This document shows positions 6,409-13,624 of a stretch of 23,655 nucleotides of DNA, in pieces (the first letter of the stretch is position 1; every line of letters begins with the position of its first letter). A program made the translations under genes and the position numbers. Where the stretch lies: contig JAGHTR010000216.1 in NCBI GenBank assembly GCA_018065205.1, positions 1 through 23,655 on the forward strand, in the 5' to 3' direction. Under the pieces are notes generated by a model, which ran no database searches, was not told the origin of the DNA, and worked only from the letters and a program-made list of their open reading frames with translations. The stretch comes from Candidatus Colicola caccequi (GTDB taxonomy: Bacteria; Bacteroidota; Bacteroidia; Bacteroidales; Paludibacteraceae).

Positions 6409-6981
6409 ATGTTGAATATTATACTAGGCGGAGCTCCCGGCAGTGGAAAAGGGACTCAATCCGAACTCATTGTAGAAAAATACGGTTTGGAACATTTAAG
6501 CACCGGTGATGTATTGCGTGCAGAGATTAAATCAGGCAGCGAATTAGGCAAAGAGATGGAAGCCATCATCTCCAAAGGTCAACTCATTCCGGATGCCAAG
6601 ATGATTGATTTATTGGATCGTTTCTTGGACAGTCTGAAGGCAGATTGCAAGGGTGTTATCTTTGATGGATTCCCCAGAACAGTTGCTCAGGCAGAGGCCT
6701 TAACAGAGATGTTAGCCCGTCGCAAGATGACCGCTTACATGCTGGATTTATTTGCATCCGAAGATGTTATCACAGAGCGTCTGATTAACCGTGGTAAGAA
6801 GAGCGGTCGCGCAGATGATAATCTGGAAACCATCAAGAAGAGAATGCAAGTTTATCGCGCAGAGACCGAGCCGGTAAGTGCTTACTATGTGAATCGTCAT
6901 GAGTACTTCATGATTAATAGTAACATCAACCCGGATTATACATTTGCACAAGTTCAGACTATTATTAGTCATATACAATAA
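6409..6981 (+). CDS. adk: Adenylate kinase (short-LID type)
   Basis: 190 residues; catalyses ATP + AMP to 2 ADP in the cytoplasm. P-loop GAPGSGKGT at 8-16, STGDVLR and FDGFPRTVAQAE for AMP binding, then RLINRGKKSGRADDN. The LID is short: the Cys4 zinc or equivalent insert of long bacterial Adk is missing, as is usual in Bacteroidetes. The last base of its TAA stop is the first base of the obg ATG (TAATG). I see no TAnnTTTG promoter in the 43 bp after the HU terminator, so its transcription start is unclear. Confidence 0.95.
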   Translation: MLNIILGGAPGSGKGTQSELIVEKYGLEHLSTGDVLRAEIKSGSELGKEMEAIISKGQLIPDAKMIDLLDRFLDSLKADCKGVIFDGFPRTVAQAEALTEMLARRKMTAYMLDLFASEDVITERLINRGKKSGRADDNLETIKKRMQVYRAETEPVSAYYVNRHEYFMINSNINPDYTFAQVQTIISHIQ

Positions 6982-8156
6982 TGCCTTCCGGAAATTTCAT
7001 AGACTACGTTAAGATTTACTGCCGTTCGGGCAAAGGAGGTGCAGGCTGCATGCATTTGCACCGCGCCAAGTATGTACCCAAAGGAGGTCCGGATGGCGGC
7101 GATGGAGGCCGAGGCGGTCACATCATCTTAGAGGGAAATCGCAACTTATGGACGTTGCTTCACCTCAAATATCAAAAGCATATCATGGCTACCGATGGCG
7201 GTCATGGCGGTCAAAGCCGCAGTTTTGGTAAGGATGGTGAGGATAAGATTATCCAAGTGCCCTGCGGTACTGTAGTTTATGATGGTGATTCGGGAGAGTG
7301 GTTATGCGAAGTGAAGGAACATGGTGAGCGGATTATTCTGCTCAAAGGTGGTCGTGGAGGATTAGGCAACTGGCATTTCCGCACGGCTACCAACCAGACT
7401 CCTCGCTATGCGCAACCGGGCGAGCCATGTCAAGAGCGTAACATAATCATGCAGTTGAAGGTGTTGGCAGACGTGGGATTAGTAGGATTCCCCAATGCCG
7501 GCAAGTCCACATTGCTGAGTGTAGTGAGTGCAGCAAAGCCCGAGATAGCGGACTATCCGTTTACGACATTAACACCTAATTTAGGTATTGTCAGTTACCG
7601 CGATAACCGCAGTTTCTGCATGGCCGATATCCCCGGTATTATTGAAGGAGCCAGCGAAGGCAAGGGTTTAGGTCTTCGGTTCTTGCGTCATATCGAACGC
7701 AATGCAGTATTGCTCTTTATGGTGCCCGCCACCAGTGAAAAAATAGATAAAGAATACTCTATTCTGCTTTCCGAATTGGAGAAATACAATCCGGAATTAC
7801 TGAGTAAAGCCCGTATCTTAGCCATTAGTAAATGCGACACGTTAGACGAAGCAGGCATCAAGAAACTGCGAACTAAAGTGACCAAATTAGAGGCCAAGTT
7901 AGGCATTAAGATTGTACTTATTTCTTCGCTCAGCGGATTAGGAATCAATGAGTTGAAAGATGCACTCTTTGATGAATTGCAAAAAGAGCAGAATCAGATT
8001 ATTGAGATTTCTCACGCACCAATTGATGTGACCAGTCGCGAGGTTAAGGCCGAGACCGGAGAGGAAGAAGAACCCCAAACTATCTATCTTAACGAAGTAG
8101 ATGAAGAGTGGGATTTGAGTAAATATAAAGGTATAGGTTGGGACACACAAGATTAA
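6981..8156 (+). CDS. obg: Obg GTPase (ribosome assembly)
   Basis: 391 residues. An N-terminal glycine-rich Obg fold (about 1-160; GGDGGRGGH, GGRGGLGNWHF) precedes the G domain: G1 GFPNAGKST (169-177), G2 around TTLTPNLG, G3 DIPGIIEGAS, G4 SKCD (Ser in place of the usual Asn) and G5 SSLSG. A C-terminal acidic tail (about 50 residues, EEEEPQTIYLNEVDEEW) is typical of Bacteroidetes Obg. Obg family GTPases act in late 50S maturation and stringent response. It is translationally coupled to adk by a TAATG overlap, and its last 19 bases overlap the CLC gene. Confidence 0.95.
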   Translation: MPSGNFIDYVKIYCRSGKGGAGCMHLHRAKYVPKGGPDGGDGGRGGHIILEGNRNLWTLLHLKYQKHIMATDGGHGGQSRSFGKDGEDKIIQVPCGTVVYDGDSGEWLCEVKEHGERIILLKGGRGGLGNWHFRTATNQTPRYAQPGEPCQERNIIMQLKVLADVGLVGFPNAGKSTLLSVVSAAKPEIADYPFTTLTPNLGIVSYRDNRSFCMADIPGIIEGASEGKGLGLRFLRHIERNAVLLFMVPATSEKIDKEYSILLSELEKYNPELLSKARILAISKCDTLDEAGIKKLRTKVTKLEAKLGIKIVLISSLSGLGINELKDALFDELQKEQNQIIEISHAPIDVTSREVKAETGEEEEPQTIYLNEVDEEWDLSKYKGIGWDTQD

Positions 8157-9919
8157 CATACGATCGATTTATTGAGTGGCGCGAGAAGCACATCAGCCAG
8201 AAGAATACCGTTCTTATTCTAAGTTTATTAGTGGGTATTTTATCCGCTGTTGCTGCCATTATTCTAAAGGAACTGATACATCTGATTAAGTTCCTTGTAG
8301 CCAATCAGTTAGCCGAAGGTCACAGCCATATCTGGTATTTGGTCGGACCAATGGTTGGTATTGCTTTAGCGTCCCTATTTGTGCACTATGTGGTGCGCGA
8401 TGACATATCGCACGGTATAACTAAGATTCTATACGCTATTTCTCAGCGTAAATCCATCATTAAACTGCATAATACATGGTCGTCAGTAGTGGGTTCAGCG
8501 CTGACGATTGGTTTTGGTGGCTCGGTGGGAGCCGAGGCTCCGATTGTGCTGACCGGCGCAGCGATAGGCAGTAATATGGCTAAGTTGCTGCGGTTGGACC
8601 AAAAGACGATGATGCTGATGATTGGCTGTGGTGCCGCCGGAGCGATTGGAGGCATTTTCCAAGCCCCCATTGCCGGATTGGTTTTCACATTGGAAGTGCT
8701 GATGATGGATTTGACGATGACCAGTGTAGCACCTTTGCTGATATCCAGTGTAACCGCTTCCGCCATCTCGTTCCTCTATACCCATCAGACCTCGATGTTC
8801 AGCCTGATGCAAGTGGAGTCCTTCTCGCTGATGCGTACTCCTTATTACATCATCTTAGGCATCCTATGCGGATTGGTTTCGCTTTACTTCACACGAGGTA
8901 TGAACCGATTAGAAGGGTGGTTTAAGAAGTATGTAAGGTCGATTGGCGTTAAGATTCTTATTGGTGGCAGTGTATTGGGATTACTCATTTACCTTTTCCC
9001 ACCACTTTATGGTGAGGGTTACGATGTGATTACGGACCTGATTAACGGCAATGCGTCCAACACGATTGAGGCCAGTCCATTTGCGTATTTAGGGACCTCC
9101 TCATGGTTGTTAGTCGGATATCTGTTGTTGGTGCTTTTCTTCAAGATTGTTGCCTCAGTAGCCACGAATGGCGGTGGAGGTGTAGGTGGTATTTTTGCGC
9201 CTTCCCTCTTCATGGGTGCCATTGTAGGCTTTATCGTTGCACGCACATTAGGAATGATAGGGTTGAATGTGCCGGAAAGTAATTTTGTATTGGCGGGTAT
9301 GTCCGGACTAATGGCCGGCGTTATGCACGCTCCGTTAACCGGAATCTTCCTGATTGCCGAACTAACCGGCGGGTATCACCTGTTCATGCCACTTATGATT
9401 GTAAGCGTTGTTTCGTATCTGACTATTTTGCTGTTTGAGCCTCATAGTCTATACGCCATGCGTTTGGCTCAAAAGGGCGAATTGCTCACCCATAACAAGG
9501 ACCGCTCGGTACTGACATTGATGCACTTAGATCAGGTATTAGAGACGGACCTCATTGAATTGCAACCCCAAATGAAATTAGGTGAGTTGGTTAAGGTAAT
9601 TGCTAATAGCCACCGTAATATTTTTCCGGTTGTAGATCATAGAAAACGACTGAAAGGCATCCTACTATTGGATGAAATACGCAATATCATGTTCCAGCAG
9701 CGACTATATAACCGCTTTACTGTAGAGGATTTGATGACCTCGCCTCCGGCACTATTGTCGGCAGATATGCCTATGGAGAAAGTGATGGAGGTGTTTGAGG
9801 ATACCGGAGCATGGAACTTACCTGTGGTAGATGAAAAGAAAAAATATCTTGGAATGGTAAGTAAATCCAAGATATTCAATTCGTATCGCGATGTCTTAGT
9901 TCGTCTATCAGACGAGTAA
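8138..9919 (+). CDS. CLC-family chloride channel/transporter with two CBS domains
   Basis: 593 residues from TTG 8138. No ATG occurs until well inside the first helices, so the TTG (preceded by AAAGG about 5 nt upstream) is the only plausible start; it overlaps obg by 19 bp. The CLC core carries GSVGAEAP with the gating Glu (Glu133), GGGVGGIFAPS, and the pore Tyr439 (HSLYAMRL). The position of the intracellular proton-transfer Glu of E. coli ClC-ec1 (Glu203) is Val187 here (TLEVLMM), as in CLC channels. The Ser of the GSGIP motif is replaced by His (SHGITK). Two CBS domains end the protein (about 470-593), likely sensing adenine nucleotides. It moves Cl- or a similar anion across the inner membrane. 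Confidence 0.9.
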   Translation: MGHTRLTYDRFIEWREKHISQKNTVLILSLLVGILSAVAAIILKELIHLIKFLVANQLAEGHSHIWYLVGPMVGIALASLFVHYVVRDDISHGITKILYAISQRKSIIKLHNTWSSVVGSALTIGFGGSVGAEAPIVLTGAAIGSNMAKLLRLDQKTMMLMIGCGAAGAIGGIFQAPIAGLVFTLEVLMMDLTMTSVAPLLISSVTASAISFLYTHQTSMFSLMQVESFSLMRTPYYIILGILCGLVSLYFTRGMNRLEGWFKKYVRSIGVKILIGGSVLGLLIYLFPPLYGEGYDVITDLINGNASNTIEASPFAYLGTSSWLLVGYLLLVLFFKIVASVATNGGGGVGGIFAPSLFMGAIVGFIVARTLGMIGLNVPESNFVLAGMSGLMAGVMHAPLTGIFLIAELTGGYHLFMPLMIVSVVSYLTILLFEPHSLYAMRLAQKGELLTHNKDRSVLTLMHLDQVLETDLIELQPQMKLGELVKVIANSHRNIFPVVDHRKRLKGILLLDEIRNIMFQQRLYNRFTVEDLMTSPPALLSADMPMEKVMEVFEDTGAWNLPVVDEKKKYLGMVSKSKIFNSYRDVLVRLSDE

Positions 9920-9926
9920 GTCTTTT
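9901..9926 (+). terminator. Possible weak terminator at the CLC 3' end
   Basis: TCGTCT-ATC-AGACGA (9901-9915), then GTAAGTC and five T. The stem is only 6 bp and lies inside the overlapping 3' ends of the CLC gene and xseB. Confidence 0.4.
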
Positions 9927-10075
9927 TCCATCGTTGTTAATTGTTTTTCGCAAAGGTCCAACAGTTGTTTGGCCTCGGTTGCTTTGGCTTTATAGTCCTC
10001 CATGGATAAAGCCTCTGCCTGCTCTAAGTCCTTGACAATAGCCTCGGCTTTTTGTATTGTTTCGTCGTAATTCAT
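9908..10075 (-). CDS. xseB: Exodeoxyribonuclease VII small subunit
   Basis: 55 residues from ATG 10075 (a longer frame runs into the upstream gene). MNYDETIQKAEAIVKDLEQAEALSMEDYKAKATEAKQLLDLCEKQL follows the XseB pattern: a Tyr-x-E-A-x-x-x-x-E-x-I-V first helix, a Glu/Leu turn with an acidic segment, and a second helix ending near C-x-x-x-L. It is shorter than the usual 65-80. XseB binds the large subunit XseA to form ExoVII, which degrades single-stranded DNA; xseA is not in this window. It is the last gene of tsaC-sugar transferase-xseB, 7 bp after the stop of the transferase gene, and its 3' end overlaps the convergent CLC gene by 12 bp. Confidence 0.7.
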   Translation of the reverse strand: MNYDETIQKAEAIVKDLEQAEALSMEDYKAKATEAKQLLDLCEKQLTTMEKDLLV

Positions 10076-10082
10076 AATTCGG

Positions 10083-11297
10083 TTATTTACCTTTTCCATC
10101 TAAGATGACTCCGATGGTATAGAACAAGATTTTCAGGTCCAGTGCGATGGACATATTCTCCATATAGGCGATATCGTATTTGAGTCGCTCCACCATTTTC
10201 TCGATAGTATCGGTATAGCCCACTTTTATCGGTCCCCAAGAGGTCAATCCCGGTCTGATCTTGTATAGCAAGCAATAATACGGAGCCTCTTGTTCGATTT
10301 GTTTAATGAAGAACGGACGTTCGGGACGAGGTCCGACGATGGACATATCGCCACGCAGGACATTGAAGAACTGAGGCAATTCGTCCAAACGGTATTTGCG
10401 CAAACATCTACCTACCCGTGTAATACGCGGATCGTCATCAGCGGACAGTTGCGGTCCTTCTTCCTCTGCGCCCTGACACATTGTGCGGAACTTAAGAATC
10501 ATGAATGGCTTACCATGCTTACCTATTCGCTCCTGACGATAGATAATCGGTCCGGGAGAAGACAGTTTAACTAAGATGGCAATAATCAAATAGAGCGGAG
10601 AGAAAAGCACTAATGTTACTGCCGAAATCACAATATCCATGGCTCGCTTGGAGCATAATCCCACATCCGACATGCTCAAATCGGAGATGCAGATGTAGGG
10701 TGTCTCGGTGAGTTCCCCAATCTGGGCAGCACCGGTTAATATATCATATACGCGGGGCACCACATAGATAGCCTCACCCTTTTGATAAGCCTTAGCGATA
10801 GCGTGATAGAAGTCATTATCACTCATTGTAGGAGTCTGCTCAATAATGCAACTTGGTTCCTCCAACATCCGATGACGGGAGATGAGGGTAATACATAGAC
10901 GCGGGATATAGCACAGTATAAACTGCAAGCCAAACAAGACCAACAACGACCATAAGTATCGGCTATAATCCTGCACTTGGTCATCAATGATAACAATGAA
11001 GAATGTGACTAATGCCACAAGGCACGAACTAAAGAAAGTAGTAATAAACTCTTTTCCTAATTTCTTGTTGAATGGTCGCAAATAATAGCCACTGAGGTAG
11101 TACACCACAATACATCCGATAGGATAGAGACAAAGCGGCAGCCAGAAGTTGAAGACAGGAATGAGAACAGCATCCATGCTGAACACTCGGCCCTCGTAAA
11201 CCAGCCAACGGAAGACGAGGAAACATATCCACACCAACTCAGCCGACAGGATATCGGCGATTAGGTATTTGAGTTGTTGTTTACGAAAAGTGTTCAT
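10083..11297 (-). CDS. Polyprenyl-phosphate sugar-1-phosphate transferase (WcaJ-like)
   Basis: 404 residues. Four N-terminal helices (about 10-150), a reduced middle domain, then a membrane-reentrant helix and the PF02397 catalytic domain: KRAMDIVISAVTLVLFSPLY, SPGPIIYRQERIGKHGKPF, ILKFRTM, RITRVGRCLRKYRLDELPQ, NVLRGDMSIVGPRPERP and IRPGLTSWGPI. These are hallmark motifs of enzymes that load the first sugar phosphate on undecaprenyl phosphate for capsule or exopolysaccharide synthesis. It is shorter than WcaJ (about 460) because the middle region is cut down. No other glycan gene is nearby, so the polysaccharide is unknown. Its ATG shares a base with the tsaC stop (TAATG), so it is translated from the tsaC mRNA. 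Confidence 0.9.
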   Translation of the reverse strand: MNTFRKQQLKYLIADILSAELVWICFLVFRWLVYEGRVFSMDAVLIPVFNFWLPLCLYPIGCIVVYYLSGYYLRPFNKKLGKEFITTFFSSCLVALVTFFIVIIDDQVQDYSRYLWSLLVLFGLQFILCYIPRLCITLISRHRMLEEPSCIIEQTPTMSDNDFYHAIAKAYQKGEAIYVVPRVYDILTGAAQIGELTETPYICISDLSMSDVGLCSKRAMDIVISAVTLVLFSPLYLIIAILVKLSSPGPIIYRQERIGKHGKPFMILKFRTMCQGAEEEGPQLSADDDPRITRVGRCLRKYRLDELPQFFNVLRGDMSIVGPRPERPFFIKQIEQEAPYYCLLYKIRPGLTSWGPIKVGYTDTIEKMVERLKYDIAYMENMSIALDLKILFYTIGVILDGKGK

Positions 11298-11896
11298 TAT
11301 TTTCTAATAATCTGAATCTCGTTTCCTATTCCCACTTTAATGATGACAGAGGGCTTTTTCTCGGTCATATCGTTTCTGCGGAAATGGCACACATAGTCCA
11401 CACCATTGATTATTTCGTCGCTTATTTGCCGGAAGTTCTTGGCAGTAGGTTGTCCGGATTTATTGGCACTGGTTGAAACTACGGGATGATGCAGTTGCTC
11501 ACATAAAGCCTTGCTAAACGGTTCATTGGTAATACGAATACCGATACTACCATCTTCGGCAATCAGGTTAGTCGCTACGTTACGAGCATTGGGATAGATA
11601 ATGGTCATCGGACGCTGTTCCATGCCCTCTTCCGGAGTGGTAGCCTCCAGCAGTTGCCATGCTGCATCGGGCACATCCACATAGCCTTGCAATTTACCCG
11701 ATCCGTCTAAGAGACAAAGCATGGACTTGCTATCTTCCCGTTCCTTAAGCGCGAATATCTTACGTACTGCATCCGGATTAGTAGCATCACAACCAATTCC
11801 CCAGACCGTATCCGTAGGATATAGAATGATGCCGCCCTCCTTCATAACACGAAGGGCCTGCTGCAAATCTTCCTTATCGTAACGTAATTCTTCCAC
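11297..11896 (-). CDS. tsaC: L-threonylcarbamoyladenylate synthase (Sua5/YrdC family)
   Basis: 199 residues from GTG 11896 (GTG GAA GAA). Catalyses formation of threonylcarbamoyl-AMP from Thr, bicarbonate and ATP, the first step of t6A37 tRNA modification. YrdC-domain motifs: GGIILYPTDTVWGIGCDATN, the KEREDSK segment, and STSANKSGQPTAKNF. No Sua5 C-terminal domain, so it is TsaC-sized. First gene of an operon with the sugar transferase and xseB; the promoter lies at 11919-11950, giving a leader of about 15 nt. No in-frame ATG is closer than residue 18, which is inside the conserved first strand region, so GTG is the start. Confidence 0.92.
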   Translation of the reverse strand: MEELRYDKEDLQQALRVMKEGGIILYPTDTVWGIGCDATNPDAVRKIFALKEREDSKSMLCLLDGSGKLQGYVDVPDAAWQLLEATTPEEGMEQRPMTIIYPNARNVATNLIAEDGSIGIRITNEPFSKALCEQLHHPVVSTSANKSGQPTAKNFRQISDEIINGVDYVCHFRRNDMTEKKPSVIIKVGIGNEIQIIRK

Positions 11897-11918
11897 GGCT
11901 TCGTTATTTTAGCGAGTG

Positions 11919-11950
11919 CAAAGATAATACTATTTTTGCAAATATGCAAA
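11919..11950 (-). promoter_or_regulatory. Promoter of the tsaC operon
   Basis: On the - strand TTTG (11950-11947), 20 bp, TATCTTTG (11926-11919). Divergent from the promoter at 11956-11987; only 5 bp separate the two -33 boxes. Confidence 0.82.
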
Positions 11951-11955
11951 TTTTT

Positions 11956-11987
11956 TTTGCGTAATTAAAAAGTTTTTTATATCTTTG
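11956..11987 (+). promoter_or_regulatory. Promoter of the small-gene/CPBP region
   Basis: TTTG (11956-11959), 20 bp, TATCTTTG (11980-11987). Drives the frameshifted small gene at 12020 and probably the CPBP gene. Both divergent -7 boxes are identical in sequence. Confidence 0.8.
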
Positions 11988-12019
11988 CACATCCGGTAAC
12001 TTCAAAAATTGCTGTTATT

Positions 12020-12218
12020 ATGAGTGATGAAAAATCGACAGAACAATTTTTAGGCAATGAACTTGATTTGGGATATCCGCTTATGGTTAAGCAAACCTTT
12101 TTATTTAGCGAAAGGCTCTCTGATAGTTTGATATGTTTCCATCCCGGAGTTGAAACAAGTATTCTTAGAAAATGGTATTACCGAAGAAGAATGGGAATCA
12201 TTTGCTACAATGCTATAA
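12020..12218 (+). pseudogene. Frameshifted gene for a small acidic protein
   Basis: From ATG 12020, 37 codons (MSDEKSTEQFLGNELD..., ending RLSDSL) are open. The same frame then continues as an unnatural-looking basic tail to 12226, while the +1 frame from 12132 reads YVSIPELKQVFL, ENGITEEEWESFATML and stops at 12216-12218. This reads as a normal amphipathic C-terminus. Removing one base (the A at 12131) joins them into a 65-residue acidic protein. I therefore call a single-base frameshift, either real or a sequencing error. No family recognised. It has its own promoter and precedes the CPBP protease and a C39 peptidase stub, so a precursor peptide or accessory role is possible, but it shows no Gly-Gly leader site. 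Confidence 0.5.
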
Positions 12219-12246
12219 AGTATTAATAAATAAAAATTTTCAATTT

Positions 12247-13110
12247 ATGGAGTTAAAAATAGTGAGAAATATTTACCAACTAAAAACATGGGAAGTAATA
12301 ATTTTTATTATCATTAGTTCCGCCATATTTACCTATATTGACACTCCTATATATCAACTTGTCCATTTTATTCCCTCCTATTGGGGGAGAATAATTTGTG
12401 AATTCATACTGGGAGGTGTGCTGTTAGAATTATATTTACTTTTAGCAAATACGATTGAAACAGGTCACGTTACTTTGGGACATAGTTCGATGTCCCATAT
12501 ATTCAGAAATCTTAGTATCGGAATTTTGATCGGAATAATTTGTATATGTTCAATCATTTTATCTTTGATGGTCTTTAAGTGTTATACCATCGAAGGATTT
12601 TCTTTCCATGGAATGTCTTTGTTATTGAGTTTGGCATTCTATCTTATAGGAGCATGTTGTGAAGAAATTGTCTTTCGTGGCATTATTCTTCGGTTTATTG
12701 GCATCAAATGGAACACCGTTGTAGCTCTCGTTATTAGTTCGGTACTTTTTGGACTCATTCATATTTTTAATTCAGGAATGACATGGATGGGAATTGTAGG
12801 GATAACATTAGTGGGGTTTATGTTGGGGGCATCGTATCTATATAGTGGGTCTATTTGGATGCCGTTAGGAATTCATTGGATATGGAATGTGTTGGAAGAT
12901 AGTGTCTTTGGAAGCGCAGTTTCCGGTAGTAGTGCTGATACCTCTATGATTCAAGCCCAATTTCAAGGATCCGATTTAATGATAGGTGGCAGTTGCGGCA
13001 TAGAAGCATCTATTGTTACAATGGTCTTTGCAACAATAATAACTATATACTTTTTATTACATTCAAGAGAGACATTCATTTCCAATAATAAATGTCAAAA
13101 CAAAGTATAA
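12247..13110 (+). CDS. CPBP-family intramembrane protease (Abi/CAAX-like)
   Basis: 287 residues from ATG 12247 (a longer frame to 12172 overlaps the small gene and lacks similarity to the family). About eight hydrophobic helices. The three CPBP motifs are present: EEIVFR (Glu139, Glu140, Arg144), FGLIHIFN (His172) and HWIWN (His210, Asn214), which form the metal-dependent glutamic-type active site. Family members process prenylated proteins, act as self-immunity proteins next to bacteriocin genes, or mature peptides. Here the neighbours are a small frameshifted gene and a truncated bacteriocin-exporter peptidase, which favours peptide maturation or immunity. Low-GC codon use relative to flanking genes suggests acquisition. 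It appears intact. Confidence 0.85.
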   Translation: MELKIVRNIYQLKTWEVIIFIIISSAIFTYIDTPIYQLVHFIPSYWGRIICEFILGGVLLELYLLLANTIETGHVTLGHSSMSHIFRNLSIGILIGIICICSIILSLMVFKCYTIEGFSFHGMSLLLSLAFYLIGACCEEIVFRGIILRFIGIKWNTVVALVISSVLFGLIHIFNSGMTWMGIVGITLVGFMLGASYLYSGSIWMPLGIHWIWNVLEDSVFGSAVSGSSADTSMIQAQFQGSDLMIGGSCGIEASIVTMVFATIITIYFLLHSRETFISNNKCQNKV

Positions 13111-13126
13111 ATAGTGTTGTCTTCAC

Positions 13127-13378
13127 ATGCCCTCTTTCCCAACATATCAACAGTTAGACTCAATGGACTGTGGTTCTACATGTCTGCGCATTATTGCCAA
13201 AGATGCGTCTGCGCAACCTCTTCAAACGTATAGTGGTTCGTTTGAAACAACAATGCCGACAGGACTGGAAGATTTGACTATAGACAAAAATGTAGGCAAT
13301 AAATTCATCTATGGTAATAAGTTGTATATGCACCATAACGGACATCTTCACACCGCCACCGGTACTAAAGTGAAATAA
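13127..13378 (+). pseudogene. C39 peptidase stub fused to a secreted-protein tail
   Basis: 83 codons. The first 25 (MPSFPTYQQLDSMDCGSTCLRIIAK) match the N-terminus of C39 peptidase domains of PCAT-type ABC exporters; Cys15 would be the catalytic Cys. The peptidase His and Asp, the membrane domain and the ATPase are all missing. From about residue 26 the sequence changes to an unrelated segment ending GNKFIYGNKLYMHHNGHLHTATGTKVK's type of tail, as seen at the C-termini of many Bacteroidales secreted proteins. I interpret it as a deletion scar joining the 5' end of an exporter gene to the 3' end of a secreted-protein gene. It lies 16 bp after the CPBP gene. Confidence 0.65.
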
Positions 13379-13484
13379 TCTCAAAATGTACGATTATTAA
13401 GAAGATTCTGCGCAAAAATCAAAAATAAACCAAAGTGCGTTTGAAGTTCGTGACCATTTCGCGACCACATGCAGCTAGCGGAAG

Positions 13485-13515
13485 CCCCGCCTACCCCCCC
13501 GCCCAAACCAGCCCC
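13485..13515 (-). other. G-quadruplex-type motif
   Basis: On the - strand four G-runs (4, 3, 7 and 4 G) separated by loops of 7, 1 and 5 nt fit the G3+N1-7 rule. It is C-rich on the + strand in an AT-rich interval, about 40 bp upstream of the DUF4143 ATPase promoter. The rest of 13379-13553 shows no gene. Confidence 0.6.
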
Positions 13516-13553
13516 AAAAAAATGGCAACTTCGTGCAAAAAGTTTAATTATTA

Positions 13554-13585
13554 TTTGCGTATATCAATTTTTTGTTGTACTTTTG
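13554..13585 (+). promoter_or_regulatory. Promoter of the DUF4143 ATPase gene
   Basis: TTTG (13554-13557), 20 bp, TACTTTTG (13578-13585). The leader to ATG 13625 is about 33 nt. Confidence 0.8.
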
Positions 13586-13624
13586 CATGCAAATTCGGAA
13601 TCAAACTCCAAAATTGCATAAATT

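Noticed and set aside
8443..8812. Two long antisense frames inside the CLC gene
   Set aside because: They are shadows of the CLC coding sequence with its codon bias.
10290..10574. 94-codon + frame opposite the sugar transferase gene
   Set aside because: It is antisense to conserved catalytic motifs of a real gene and has no promoter.
12020..12226. 68-residue intact protein
   Set aside because: The final 30 or so residues look like out-of-frame sequence, while the neighbouring frame reads as natural protein; I prefer a frameshift.
13448..13475. Attachment site from the repeated CGTGACCA/CGCGACCA
   Set aside because: Two 8-mers with one mismatch are too weak, and no integrase is present.
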